In this document: positions 19,084-28,495 of the stretch, piece by piece
How the letters are laid out: each line of letters opens with the position of its first letter
Numbering within the stretch: position 1 is the first letter of the stretch
Source of the DNA: CAIYRG01 sp963747255
GTDB lineage: Bacteria; Pseudomonadota; Alphaproteobacteria; Micropepsales; Micropepsaceae
Direction: 5' to 3'
Assembly: GCA_963747255.1 (NCBI GenBank)
Contig: CAVVEG010000012.1
Location: forward strand, 62,001 to 126,000
DNA: 64,000 nucleotides
The notes under the pieces: generated by a model
What the model saw: only the letters and a program-made list of their open reading frames with translations
Databases searched by the model: none
Told to the model about the DNA's origin: nothing
Made by a program: the position numbers and the translations under genes

Positions 19084-20009
19084 CTTGCGCACGAAGCGTC
19101 CTCCACCATCCAGCGGACCAGCGCGCGAAAACTCATGCCGTTGTAGAGTGCCTGCTCGGGCACGAGCGAGGTAGGGGTCATTCCGGGCTGCGTATTGAGT
19201 TCGAGGATGACGATGCGGTTTTTTCCGCCCGAATCGTCGTAGCGGAAATCGGTTCGCGAGACCCCCCGGCAGTCCAGAGCGGCATGAGCGCGTTCGGCAA
19301 GGGCCATCGTTTCATGCATGACGACATCGGGAATCCCGGCAGGAATGACATGCCGCGATCCGCCCGGCGCATATTTCGCGTCGTAATCATAGAAGCCGGT
19401 CGCCGGAAGAATCTCCGTTACCCCCAACGCACGCAGCCCATTCGCCTTCGACCCCATCACGGCGACGGTCAACTCACGCCCCGGAATGTATTCTTCCACC
19501 ATGACCTCGTCGCCAAGGTTCCAGTCTGCCGAGGCGAGTGAGGCAGGAGGATGATTGTCACCCTCGAGGATAATGAACACGCCAACGCTCGACCCCTCGC
19601 AAATCGGCTTCACGACATAGGGTGGAGGGATCTGGTGTTCGGAAGCGGCGCGCTTACGGTCCGCAACGACACTATGCGCCACCGGCAATTCTGCAGAGCG
19701 GAACACGGCTTTGGCGCGCTCCTTGTGCATGGCAAGCGCGGAGGCGAGAACGCCGGAATGGGTGTAGGGTATCTGCAGCAATTCCAATAATCCCTGTACG
19801 CAGCCGTCCTCGCCCCACCTGCCATGCAGCGCGTTCAGGACAGCGTCGGGCTGCTCGCGATGCAGTCGCTCGGCGAGATCAGCTCCCGCGTCGATTTCGA
19901 CGACTTCGAAGCCTTCGTCGCGCAGCGCCTGGGCACATGCGCGTCCGGACACGAGGCTGACATTCCTTTCCGCCGATCGTCCGCCGAGCAGGACCGCAAC
20001 CCGCGTCAT
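19080..20009 (-). CDS. ddl: D-alanine--D-alanine ligase
   Basis: ATP-grasp enzyme that makes the D-Ala-D-Ala end of the peptidoglycan stem. N-terminal VAVLLGGRSAERNVSLVSG, the ATP-loop VVKPICEGSSVGVFII, and the metal-binding end VILELNTQPGMTPTSLVPEQ are visible. The ATG at 20009 overlaps the murB stop by four bases, giving 309 residues, as usual for DdlB. In-frame codons upstream to 20042 belong to murB's end and are not needed. Confidence 0.95.
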   Translation of the reverse strand: MTRVAVLLGGRSAERNVSLVSGRACAQALRDEGFEVVEIDAGADLAERLHREQPDAVLNALHGRWGEDGCVQGLLELLQIPYTHSGVLASALAMHKERAKAVFRSAELPVAHSVVADRKRAASEHQIPPPYVVKPICEGSSVGVFIILEGDNHPPASLASADWNLGDEVMVEEYIPGRELTVAVMGSKANGLRALGVTEILPATGFYDYDAKYAPGGSRHVIPAGIPDVVMHETMALAERAHAALDCRGVSRTDFRYDDSGGKNRIVILELNTQPGMTPTSLVPEQALYNGMSFRALVRWMVEDASCAR

Positions 20010-20912
20010 GGCTTCGGCCGCCCGATACGTTTGATTTCCCATTCGAGCTGAATGCCCGATACCGCGCGCACACGCGCGCGCACTTCCTCGCCAAGCGCCT
20101 CGATGTCCCCGGCGCTGGCATCGCCGGTGTTAATCAGGAAGTTGCAGTGCTTTTCAGATACCTGGGCGGCGCCATGCGCCAGACCCCGGCAGCCGGCCTG
20201 ATCGATCAGATGCCAGGCTTTATGACCGGGAGGGTTGGTAAAAGTGGATCCACCGGTTTTGCTGCGTACCGGTTGCGTGCTCTCCCGCTGAGCGACAAGG
20301 GCCTCCATGCGTGCGCGAATTTCATCGGGCTCTCCGGGCTGGCCCTGCAGCACCGCATCAACATAAACGACGTTTTGGGGCTCGGAATGACGATATCTGA
20401 ATCCCATCCTGGCCGCATCGAGCGTGATGAGTTCCCCGCGATCATCGATGGCTCGCGCTTCGATAAACACATCTTTCGTCTCACTGCCGTAACATCCCGC
20501 ATTCATTGTCAATGCGCCGCCAATCGTGCCGGGAATCCCGCGCAGGAACTCGAGGCCGGTTATGCCGGTATCCGCGGCCGCGCGCGCCACCGCTGCATCG
20601 AGTGCAGCGGCACCGGCTCGAATTCGCGATTTGCCCAGGACTTCGATTCGCCCGAAGGAACCTGGAAGGCGGATCACAACACCCGGGATCCCGCCGTCCC
20701 GAATAAGCAGATTCGAGCCAACGCCGATGACGGTCACAGCCAGATCGGCGGGTTTGTTCGCCATAAAATCGCGCAGATCGTCGATATCGGCTGGCCGATA
20801 GAGCACATCCGCCGGGCCAGCAGCCCGAAACCAGACCAGGTCCTTCAATGGAGCCGATTCAGCGTAGCTGCCGCGGACCGTGGGAAGTCTTGATATCGGG
20901 AGAGGAACTCAT
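20006..20912 (-). CDS. murB: UDP-N-acetylenolpyruvoylglucosamine reductase MurB (one indel near the start)
   Basis: FAD/NADPH enzyme completing UDP-MurNAc. The FAD-binding IGVGSNLLIRDGG, LRGIPGTIGGALTMNAGCYG, GSTFTNPPGHKAWHLID and the catalytic-serine region AAQVSEKHCNFLIN are present. The open frame begins only at MKDLVWFRAAGPAD (20848), but about 20 upstream residues read SYAESAPM in the same frame, which matches the usual MurB start. They join MSSSPDIKTSHGPR, starting at an ATG at 20912, if one base is restored at about 20872. That ATG lies inside the present murC frame, so the murC-murB junction is disturbed. Confidence 0.9.
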
Positions 20913-22352
20913 CGCAGGCGTACCCTGACGTTCCAAAGCCCCCTGCAAACCGGCAGCCCATTGCGTGATCGATCCGGCGCCAAGACAGACAACGGCGCCC
21001 TGTGGCTGCGCCAGCGGAGCGACGACGCGAGGAAGGTCGTCGGGGCCATCGATGGTCACGACGCGTTTGTGTCCGTGCGCACGCAAGCCTTCGGCCAGTG
21101 CGTCCCTGTCCACCCCCGGTATTGGCGCTTCGCCTGCGGGATAGACCGGGGCGACGATTGCGGTATCGGCGCTGTTGAGACAGGTGCAGAACTGATCGAA
21201 AAGGTCGCGCAGGCGCGTGTAGCGGTGCGGTTGAATGACCGCAGTAATCGGCCCCGAATAAGCCTGTCGTGCGGCTTTCAGAACTGCCGCGATCTCGACG
21301 GGATGGTGTCCGTAATCATCGATAATTGCCGCCCCGTTCCATTCACCGACCCGTGTAAAGCGCCGTTTCACACCGCCGAAGCGGTCGAGTGCGTTCTTCA
21401 CCGCCTGGGGCCCAACGCCCAACTCGCGGGAAACTGCAATCGCGGCAACCGCATTGGAGACGTTGTGCTCACCGGGCATAGGCAGCCGCAAACCGGTCAT
21501 CAGTGTCTCGGTATTGTTGCGGCGGTTCCGGAACAGCACATCGAAATGTGAAGCTCCCTCGGAGAATGAAACATTTACCGCGCGCGCATCGGCTTGCGGA
21601 CTGAATCCGTAAGTGATGATCCGTCGATCGCGAATCCGCGCAATAATTCCCTGCACATCCGGATGATCAGCGCACATGACAGCAAAGCCGTAAAAGGGAA
21701 GATTCTCTATGAAGGTCTGGAAAGCGGCTTTGACGCGCTCGAAATCGCCGTAGAAATCAAGATGCTCCGGGTCGACATTGGTAACGATACCCACGGTCGC
21801 GGGCAGACGCAGAAAAGTGCCGTCGGATTCATCGGCCTCGACCACCATCCAGTCACCGGCCCCAATTCGGGCATTCGTGCCGTAAACATTGATGATGCCG
21901 CCGTTGACGACAGATGGATCAAATCCGCCGCTTTCGAGCAGAGCCGCAACCATCGTGGTGGTGGTCGTTTTCCCGTGCGTGCCTGCCACAGCGACGGAGC
22001 GTTTGAGCCGCATGAGTTCGGCGAGCATCTCGGCGCGTCTGACGATTGGCAGCCCGAGGGAACGCGCGGTGGCAAGCTCCGGGTTATCCGACTTGACTGC
22101 CGAGGAATAGACAACGACTTGCGCATCCGAAATATTTTCGGGCTTGTGGCCGATGATTACGGGGATTCCGAGTTCCCGGAGTCTCAGGACGTTTCCGCTC
22201 TCGGCGGCATCGGATCCGCGAACGCGATAACCAAGCTCGTGCATCACCTCTGCGATGCCACTCATGCCGATTCCGCCGATGCCGATGAAATGAATCGTGC
22301 CGATTGAAAGCGGCACCCGCATTGCTTCGTTGTGCTTTCCGGCAAAGCTCAT
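20859..22352 (-). CDS. murC: UDP-N-acetylmuramate--L-alanine ligase MurC
   Basis: ATP-dependent ligase adding L-alanine to UDP-MurNAc. N-terminal IHFIGIGGIGMSGIAEVMHE, the P-loop AVAGTHGKTTTTTMVAALLE, central DEYGHHP-like IDDYGHHPVEIAAVL, and the late VVCLGAGSITQWAAG are all family features. The ATG at 22352 overlaps the murG stop (ATGA). The last 17 codons in this frame (from MSSSPD on) look like the murB N-terminus, so the natural MurC end is probably near LERQGTPA at about 20913; as written, no stop separates the two genes in this frame until 20859. Confidence 0.93.
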   Translation of the reverse strand: MSFAGKHNEAMRVPLSIGTIHFIGIGGIGMSGIAEVMHELGYRVRGSDAAESGNVLRLRELGIPVIIGHKPENISDAQVVVYSSAVKSDNPELATARSLGLPIVRRAEMLAELMRLKRSVAVAGTHGKTTTTTMVAALLESGGFDPSVVNGGIINVYGTNARIGAGDWMVVEADESDGTFLRLPATVGIVTNVDPEHLDFYGDFERVKAAFQTFIENLPFYGFAVMCADHPDVQGIIARIRDRRIITYGFSPQADARAVNVSFSEGASHFDVLFRNRRNNTETLMTGLRLPMPGEHNVSNAVAAIAVSRELGVGPQAVKNALDRFGGVKRRFTRVGEWNGAAIIDDYGHHPVEIAAVLKAARQAYSGPITAVIQPHRYTRLRDLFDQFCTCLNSADTAIVAPVYPAGEAPIPGVDRDALAEGLRAHGHKRVVTIDGPDDLPRVVAPLAQPQGAVVCLGAGSITQWAAGLQGALERQGTPAMSSSPDIKTSHGPRQLR

Positions 22353-23445
22353 TCAGGCTCTCCCGCGATCTGCTCGGCGAGATCGGCGAGATCGCGCGCA
22401 GCATCAGGATGGCCAAGAGCTTTGGCCGCTGCAGCGCGGGCGCACAGGCCAGCCGGGTCTGCAAGAATCCCGGCGAGAAGCTGCGTCAGATTCTTCGGGT
22501 CAAGCTCGCTTTGCGGTACAACCCAGGCAGCGCCCGCCCGCTCCAGCACCGCCGCATTAGCGGCCTGATGATTGTCCATTGCGAAGGGATAGGGAACGAG
22601 AATCGCCGGCCTGCCGATGACGGTCAATTCGCTCAACGTGGAAGCGCCGCTGCGTGCGATGATGAGATGCGCGGCGGCCATCCGCTGCGGCAAATCGTTG
22701 AAAAACGCCGATATTTCGTAATTCAAGCCGGATGCGCGATATGCCGCCTCCACTATCGCCAGATCTTCAGCACGGGCCTGTTGCGTGATCTCAAGGCGGT
22801 TGCGCAGTTCCAGTGGCAGACTTGCGATAGCCGGTGGCACGAGTTCCGACAGAGCCCGGGCACCCTGGCTGCCGCCAAAAACCAACAGCCGGATCGGACC
22901 GCCCGATTCGGGGGCGCGTACGGCCTATCACGCAATGCCGCCGCCGCCGGACGTACAGGATTCCCGGTGAATACAACCCGGTCCGCGTGGGCCGGCGCAA
23001 ACCTGATGAAGGGAAAAGTTGCCGCGACTCTCGTGACGCGCGGCGCCAACAATCGATTAACCCGGCCGAGGACCGCGTTCTGTTCGTGCAATGCTGCCGG
23101 AATGTGCGCGATCGAAGCTGCCACCATTACCGGCAGGCTTGGATATCCTCCGAATCCCACGACGACACTAGGGCGCAGTCGAAAAAATTTCATCAGGGCT
23201 GCGACCACGCCGGCAATGATGGTTGCGAGCGCCGTCAAGCGGCCGATCACACCGCGGCCGGAAAAAGTGGCGGACGGAACAGTGGCGATTTCCGCGCCCG
23301 GGAAAGCATTGCCGTAGTTGTGCCCGCGCCCGTCCGTCATAACCACAACGCGGCGGCCGCGGCGCATCAACTCGCCCGCAACCGCCTGGGCCGGGAACAG
23401 GTGCCCCCCGGTACCACCGGCGGCCAGGACGAAAGGACCACTCAT
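22349..23445 (-). CDS. murG: MurG N-acetylglucosaminyltransferase (one indel)
   Basis: Membrane-associated GT-B enzyme that converts lipid I to lipid II. The N-domain has LAAGGTGGHLFPAQAVA, VVVGFGGYPSLPVMVA and LHEQNAVLGRVNRLL; the C-domain has LVFGGSQGARALSELVP, LIIARSGASTLSELTVIG and the UDP-binding YPFAMDNHQAANA. The two halves are in different frames. The break is the C5 run on the minus strand at 22910-22914: one more C joins YAPP to ESGGPIRLLVFGGS. Both ends overlap neighbours by four bases, which supports an intact gene in the organism. Confidence 0.93.
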
Positions 23446-24557
23446 AGTACGAGCTCATCCTGATGTGGGCGGTTACGCGTCAATCCCAGCGCAAAACCCA
23501 TCGTCAGCGCGACGGCAAGCAGCGACGATCCGCCGTAGGAGATAAATGGCAGCGTCATTCCCTTTGCTGGCAGAATCGACAATGACACGCCCATATTTAT
23601 GAAGGCTTGGAGTCCGGTCACCGCGGCTAAGCCCGCACCGGCCAATTGTGTAAAAGGGTCTCTCGCGCGCGCAGACCGGAGCAGCAGCCGGAAAGTGAGA
23701 ACACCAAACAGAACGGCGATCAAACCGCAGAGAAACACTCCAAACTCTTCGCCCGCCACAGCGAAAACGAAATCCGTGTGAGCGTCCGGCAGCCGGTACT
23801 TGATGGTACCCGAACCCGGTCCAACTCCGGCGATCCCACCCGCACGAAAGGCTTTCAATGCCAATCCGGTCTGATATCCGCCGGTGGTAAGGAATTCGAC
23901 GACGCGCTCGCGGACATGAGGATGAACCAGCCAGGCGAGTGCAATCAGGCCCATACCGGAAGCGGCGAGCCCGGCCAGCGCGATATACGGAATACCGGAG
24001 AAAAACAGCATCGCAATCATCAACATCGACAGCAGAGCGGTCTGGCCGATGTCCGGCTGGAGCAGCAGAATCAACAATGCCGGAGCGAGAAAAATGGCGA
24101 TCCACAATTCGCCGGCAAAGCCATGTTTCAATTTGTCCGAGAGAAACATGGCCGCAAGAACGGCAAATCCCGGTTTGAGGAACTCAGACGGCTGCAATTT
24201 GAATCCGGCGAATTCCAGCCATCGGTGGGCACCGTTGACGTCAGCGCCCGCTATCAGTGCAAGAAATGCTCCGATCAGGGCCAACGCATAAACGCACGCG
24301 GCAAGAACACGCGCCTGCTTCGAATTCAGAAGTGACACCACAAACAAAATGCCGAGGGCGGCCGCCGCGAAAGCGAGTTGCTTCAATGCATATGAAAAAT
24401 TGCCGGCGGAATTCGCATGACCTGTGGCCGCCGGGCTTGCGGCAAATGCGAGAAAAATTCCAATCGTGAGCAGCGCGATGATGCAGATGAGACTGATCCG
24501 GTCCACTGTCCACCACCAGCGCGAAACCGGAGAAGTGTCTGAGCGTGAAATCGTCAT
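23442..24557 (-). CDS. ftsW: Septal peptidoglycan glycosyltransferase FtsW
   Basis: SEDS-family polymerase and divisome component with about ten membrane spans. Family features include LIAGADVNGAHRWLEFAGF in the first half, LQPDIGQTALLSMLMIAMLF, and GPGSGTIKYRLPDAHTDFVF and IAVAGEEFG-type FAVAGEEFGVFLCGL, which contain the conserved acidic residues. I take the ATG at 24557, overlapping the murD stop (ATGA), giving 371 residues; the frame extends ten codons further upstream inside murD. Confidence 0.95.
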   Translation of the reverse strand: MTISRSDTSPVSRWWWTVDRISLICIIALLTIGIFLAFAASPAATGHANSAGNFSYALKQLAFAAAALGILFVVSLLNSKQARVLAACVYALALIGAFLALIAGADVNGAHRWLEFAGFKLQPSEFLKPGFAVLAAMFLSDKLKHGFAGELWIAIFLAPALLILLLQPDIGQTALLSMLMIAMLFFSGIPYIALAGLAASGMGLIALAWLVHPHVRERVVEFLTTGGYQTGLALKAFRAGGIAGVGPGSGTIKYRLPDAHTDFVFAVAGEEFGVFLCGLIAVLFGVLTFRLLLRSARARDPFTQLAGAGLAAVTGLQAFINMGVSLSILPAKGMTLPFISYGGSSLLAVALTMGFALGLTRNRPHQDELVL

Positions 24558-25987
24558 ACCAAATGTTCCATTGACGGACTGTGGCACTGCGCAGCCTGGA
24601 GCTTGCGGAACAGTTCGCGAAAGACATCGCCACGCTGTTCGAAATCCCGAAACTGATCGAATGAGGCGCAGGCGGGAGACAACAAAATCACCGGATCCGC
24701 GACTTCACTGTTCTTCGCGTCTTCAAAAGCGCCATGGATCGCGCGCTCGAGATCGCCGGCCAGGATGAAGGGAACACGCCCGGAAAGGGTCTTCTCAAAT
24801 TCGTTGGCGGCTTTCCCGATCAAATATGCTTTTCGGATCCGGGGAAAAAACGATGACAGACTGCCGATCCCGCCCTCTTTTGCGAGACCGCCGGCTATCC
24901 AATAAATGTCAGCATAGCAGGCGAGAGCGCGGGCCGCTGCATCGGCGTTGGTCGCTTTGGAATCGTTGATGAAGCGCACCTTTCCTATGCGTCCCACCTC
25001 CTCGATTCGATGGGCAAGACCGGGGAACCGCATGATGGCGGGCATGATGGCGCGCCGGTCGGGCACGACGCGGCGCAGCGCTGCATAACATAAGGCCGCA
25101 TTCTGCCAGTTGTGGGCACCCGGCAAATGGACCGCCGCTTTGAGGTCTCCAATGAGTTCCGCGGATTGACCCCAGGCGTCATAGAGCCTGCCGTCAATCA
25201 CGAAGATGCCGCTGCCGAGGACTTTACCGACCGCAACGGCAACCGCATGGGAACCGCGCGCGGCTGCCATAGTCGTGTAAATGGCTGCCGAATCGGGATC
25301 ATCGACCCCGACCGCGACCCAACCGTCATCCGCGACCTGGCTTAGCAGCTTCTGCTTCACCATGGCGTACGCCCCCATTGAGCCATGACGGTCGAGATGA
25401 TCGGGCGAGAGATTGGTAAGCAGCGCAACGTCGCTGACGAGTCCGGGCGAAAGGTCGATCTGATAGGAGGATACCTCGAGGACATAAATCGTAGATGGTT
25501 TCGGTGGCGGAAGATCCAAAGCAGCCCGGCCAATATTGCCACCCGCCTGCGCATCGAATCCGCAGGCCCTCAGCACATAGGCGATGAGAGCTGTGGTGGT
25601 CGACTTTCCATTCGTGCCCGTGATTGCAACGATCAGGGACTGTCCCTTCGCGCGGCCAGCGGGACGAATGGTGCGGGCGAACAGTTCGAGATCGCCAATG
25701 ACCTCGACTCCCGAAGTGCGGGCGCGCCGCGCGATCGGATGCGGTTCGGGGTGGGTGAGAGGTACACCTGGGCTCAGAACCAATGCACGGATCTCGTCCC
25801 ACGGCCAGTCTGTCCAGTTTTTCAGGCGGGCGCCTTTTTCCGCCGCGGCCTCACGGCCGGATTCCTTATCGTCCCATGCAAAAACGTCGGCGCCGCCTGC
25901 TTTCAGCGCCTCTATGGCCGACAAGCCGGAACGCGCCAGTCCGAAAACTCCGACCGTCTTCCCGCGGAATAAAGTTACCTCGATCAC
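24554..25987 (-). CDS. murD: UDP-N-acetylmuramoylalanine--D-glutamate ligase MurD
   Basis: Adds D-glutamate to UDP-MurNAc-L-Ala. N-terminal VGVFGLARSGLSAIEAL, P-loop VAITGTNGKSTTTALIAYVL, LEVSSYQIDLSPGL, NLSPDHLDRHGSMGAY, RIEEVGRIGKVRFINDSKAT and the C-terminal LLSPACASFDQFRDFEQRG are all visible. At 477 residues it is complete and unbroken. It follows mraY with a seven-base gap and overlaps ftsW. Confidence 0.96.
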   Translation of the reverse strand: MIEVTLFRGKTVGVFGLARSGLSAIEALKAGGADVFAWDDKESGREAAAEKGARLKNWTDWPWDEIRALVLSPGVPLTHPEPHPIARRARTSGVEVIGDLELFARTIRPAGRAKGQSLIVAITGTNGKSTTTALIAYVLRACGFDAQAGGNIGRAALDLPPPKPSTIYVLEVSSYQIDLSPGLVSDVALLTNLSPDHLDRHGSMGAYAMVKQKLLSQVADDGWVAVGVDDPDSAAIYTTMAAARGSHAVAVAVGKVLGSGIFVIDGRLYDAWGQSAELIGDLKAAVHLPGAHNWQNAALCYAALRRVVPDRRAIMPAIMRFPGLAHRIEEVGRIGKVRFINDSKATNADAAARALACYADIYWIAGGLAKEGGIGSLSSFFPRIRKAYLIGKAANEFEKTLSGRVPFILAGDLERAIHGAFEDAKNSEVADPVILLSPACASFDQFRDFEQRGDVFRELFRKLQAAQCHSPSMEHLV

Positions 25988-25994
25988 GGCCTCC

Positions 25995-27083
25995 TCAGCG
26001 CAGCTTCAGGGTGGACAAGCCGACCAACGCCAGAATGACGGCGATGATCCAGAAACGAATGACGATCGTGGGTTCGCGCCAGCCAAGTTGCTCAAAGTGG
26101 TGGTGAATCGGCGCCATGCGGAAAACGCGCTTGCCGGTGGTCTTGAACGAGATCACCTGTACCATCACGGAGACTGCCTCCATGACGAAAAGACCGCCGA
26201 CGATTGCAAGTACGATCTCGTGTTTAACGGCAACGGCGGTTGCGCCGAGCACGCCACCCAAGGCGAGCGATCCCGTATCGCCCATGAAAACCATCGCGGG
26301 TGGTGCATTGAACCAGAGAAAGCCAAGTCCGGCGCCGATCAGTGACGCCATCACAATGGCCAGTTCTCCCGTGCCGGGCACGTAATTGATCTGCAGATAA
26401 TCGGCAAAGCGAATATTACCGACCAGATAGGCGATCAGCAGAAAGGTCCCTGCCGCGATCATCACCGGAACGATGGCAAGGCCATCCAGACCGTCAGTCA
26501 GATTTACGGCATTGGATGATCCGACCACCACCAACGCGCCGAAGAGAATGAAGAACCAGCCCAACTGCCAGAGAACGCCCTTGAAAAAAGGAACGGCTAC
26601 AGCGCCAGTGAGGGGTGGCGCCTGAAGCCGCATCAGAAAATAGACGGCCGAGGCAGCCACCACGAACTGGACGAGAATCTTCATCCCTGCGCGCACGCCG
26701 GTCGGCGACCGTTTCGCCACTTTGAGGAAATCGTCCATGAAGCCAAGCAGTCCGAAGGCGAACGTCACCAGCAACACCGCCCAGACATACTGGTTGGAAA
26801 GATCCGCCCAGAGCAGCGTCGAAACCACCAGCGCCACCAGAATCAAAAGACCGCCCATGGTCGGCGTGCCCTGCTTCTCCACAATGTGGCGGCGGGGACC
26901 GTCTTCCCGAATCGGTTGCCCCTTTCCCTGCATCATCTTCAGTTTGCGGATGAACCAGGGACCGATGAGGAAGCAGATTACGAGCGCCGTCACCACTGCG
27001 CCGGCGCTTCGGAACGTGAGATAACGGAAGACGTTCAGGATCCGGTAATGACCCAGCATTGGGACGAAGAGATAATAGAACAC
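25995..27083 (-). CDS. mraY: Phospho-MurNAc-pentapeptide transferase MraY
   Basis: Polytopic enzyme making lipid I on undecaprenyl phosphate. Family segments: REDGPRRHIVEKQGTPTMGG, the catalytic aspartate regions FGLLGFMDDFLKVAKR and SNAVNLTDGLDGLAIVPVM, GFLWFNAPPAMVFMGDTGSL, and the C-terminal FRMAPIHHHFEQLGWREP histidine motif. 362 residues, about ten membrane spans, intact. Short gaps on both sides place it in the same transcript as murF and murD. Confidence 0.96.
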   Translation of the reverse strand: MFYYLFVPMLGHYRILNVFRYLTFRSAGAVVTALVICFLIGPWFIRKLKMMQGKGQPIREDGPRRHIVEKQGTPTMGGLLILVALVVSTLLWADLSNQYVWAVLLVTFAFGLLGFMDDFLKVAKRSPTGVRAGMKILVQFVVAASAVYFLMRLQAPPLTGAVAVPFFKGVLWQLGWFFILFGALVVVGSSNAVNLTDGLDGLAIVPVMIAAGTFLLIAYLVGNIRFADYLQINYVPGTGELAIVMASLIGAGLGFLWFNAPPAMVFMGDTGSLALGGVLGATAVAVKHEIVLAIVGGLFVMEAVSVMVQVISFKTTGKRVFRMAPIHHHFEQLGWREPTIVIRFWIIAVILALVGLSTLKLR

Positions 27084-27094
27084 CGGATGTTCAC

Positions 27095-28495
27095 CTATAC
27101 AGCGGCAGATTCTCGATTTTTCAATGCTTCAACGATCAGGGCCATGCGACTTCCCAGCGATCCTTTGACCAGCACGACGTCACCTGATTGGATGCGGCTG
27201 ACAATTTCGTGGGCAAGTTCGGCCGAGGTTTCGCGGTGCGCACCACGATTGCCGGCCGGGAGTTCAGACCAGAGCGCACGCATATGTGGCCCGCACAGAA
27301 ACACCAGGTCTGTTCTTGCGGCCAGAATGGCGCGGGCAAGGCCCGCATGCAGGCGGTTACTTTCGGCGCCCAATTCAAGCATATCACCCAATACGGCAAC
27401 GCGGCGGCCACCCCGCGCTACCGGAGTTGCGGCGAGCACATCGAGCGCGGCGGCCATTGACGCCGGATTGGCGTTGTAACTTTCATCAATGATTTCGATA
27501 TCTCCGGCCGCGGCGCGTGCTCCGCGGCCTTTCAATGGCGCAAAGCTTTCGAGCGCCCGAGATGCGCGCTTCACATCACCACCAACAAGTTTAACCGCGG
27601 CAAGCGCGGCAACTGCGTTCAGCGCGATATGGAGCCCGGGCGCCGCAATGCGAAATTCAATACGATCGTCCAAAATGGTAGCGCTCACCTGTTGGCCGTC
27701 GCCGATGGGTTCCGCCGAAACCAGATGCGCATCGGCATCCGGAGCGGCACCGAAACTTGCGATGGTCGTGATCGAAAGTTCTTCCGCCCGGGTTCTGAGA
27801 CGTGCGAATTGCCCGTTATCGCAAGGGAGGACACAGGCGCCGCCGGGCTCAATGCCTTCGAGAATTTCAGCCTTGGCGTCGGCAATAGCCTCAAGCGTCC
27901 CAAAAAATTCGATATGGGCGGGTGCGATGGTCGTAATGATCGCGAGATGAGGCCGGACAAGCCGGACAAGATTTTGGATCTCGCCGGCATGATTCATGCC
28001 GATCTCGAAAACACCAAACGCGGAATCGCGAGGCATTCTCGCGAGGCTTAACGGCACACCCCAATGGTTGTTGTAGGAGGCGGCTGAGGCAGCAACACTG
28101 CCCTGCCCTGCCAGCATCAGGCGCAGCATTTCCTTTGTAGTCGTCTTTCCGGCGCTGCCGGTAACTGCGATAACACGCGCGCTCGCGCGCTCACGGGCGG
28201 CCCTGCCGAGTGCTTCCAGCGCCGTCAGCGTATTTCCCACCAGCAGCATCGGTGCATCGGTTTTGACGCCGGGGGGCACATGACTTGCAAGGACCGCGGC
28301 GGCGCCTCTTTCCAGCGCCATGGCCGCGAACTCGTGCCCATTGCGTGCCTCGCCCTGCAGCGCGACAAACAGATCTCCGCGTTCGATCGTGCGCGTATCG
28401 ATCGAGATGCCAGAGGCGGCCCAATCTGTTGTCGCGGTCCCACCGGTCGAGCGCACTGCCTCCGCAGCCGTCCAAAGGATGGGGCTATGTGTCAT
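27095..28495 (-). CDS. murF: MurF D-Ala-D-Ala-adding ligase
   Basis: Adds D-Ala-D-Ala to UDP-MurNAc-tripeptide. The N-terminal domain holds ISIDTRTIERGDLFVALQGE, the P-loop is VIAVTGSAGKTTTKEMLRLM, and NNHWGVPLSLARMP, FEIGMNHAGEI and ESYNANPASMAAAL are family motifs. 466 residues and intact. The ATG at 28495 overlaps the murE stop by four bases. Confidence 0.95.
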   Translation of the reverse strand: MTHSPILWTAAEAVRSTGGTATTDWAASGISIDTRTIERGDLFVALQGEARNGHEFAAMALERGAAAVLASHVPPGVKTDAPMLLVGNTLTALEALGRAARERASARVIAVTGSAGKTTTKEMLRLMLAGQGSVAASAASYNNHWGVPLSLARMPRDSAFGVFEIGMNHAGEIQNLVRLVRPHLAIITTIAPAHIEFFGTLEAIADAKAEILEGIEPGGACVLPCDNGQFARLRTRAEELSITTIASFGAAPDADAHLVSAEPIGDGQQVSATILDDRIEFRIAAPGLHIALNAVAALAAVKLVGGDVKRASRALESFAPLKGRGARAAAGDIEIIDESYNANPASMAAALDVLAATPVARGGRRVAVLGDMLELGAESNRLHAGLARAILAARTDLVFLCGPHMRALWSELPAGNRGAHRETSAELAHEIVSRIQSGDVVLVKGSLGSRMALIVEALKNRESAAV

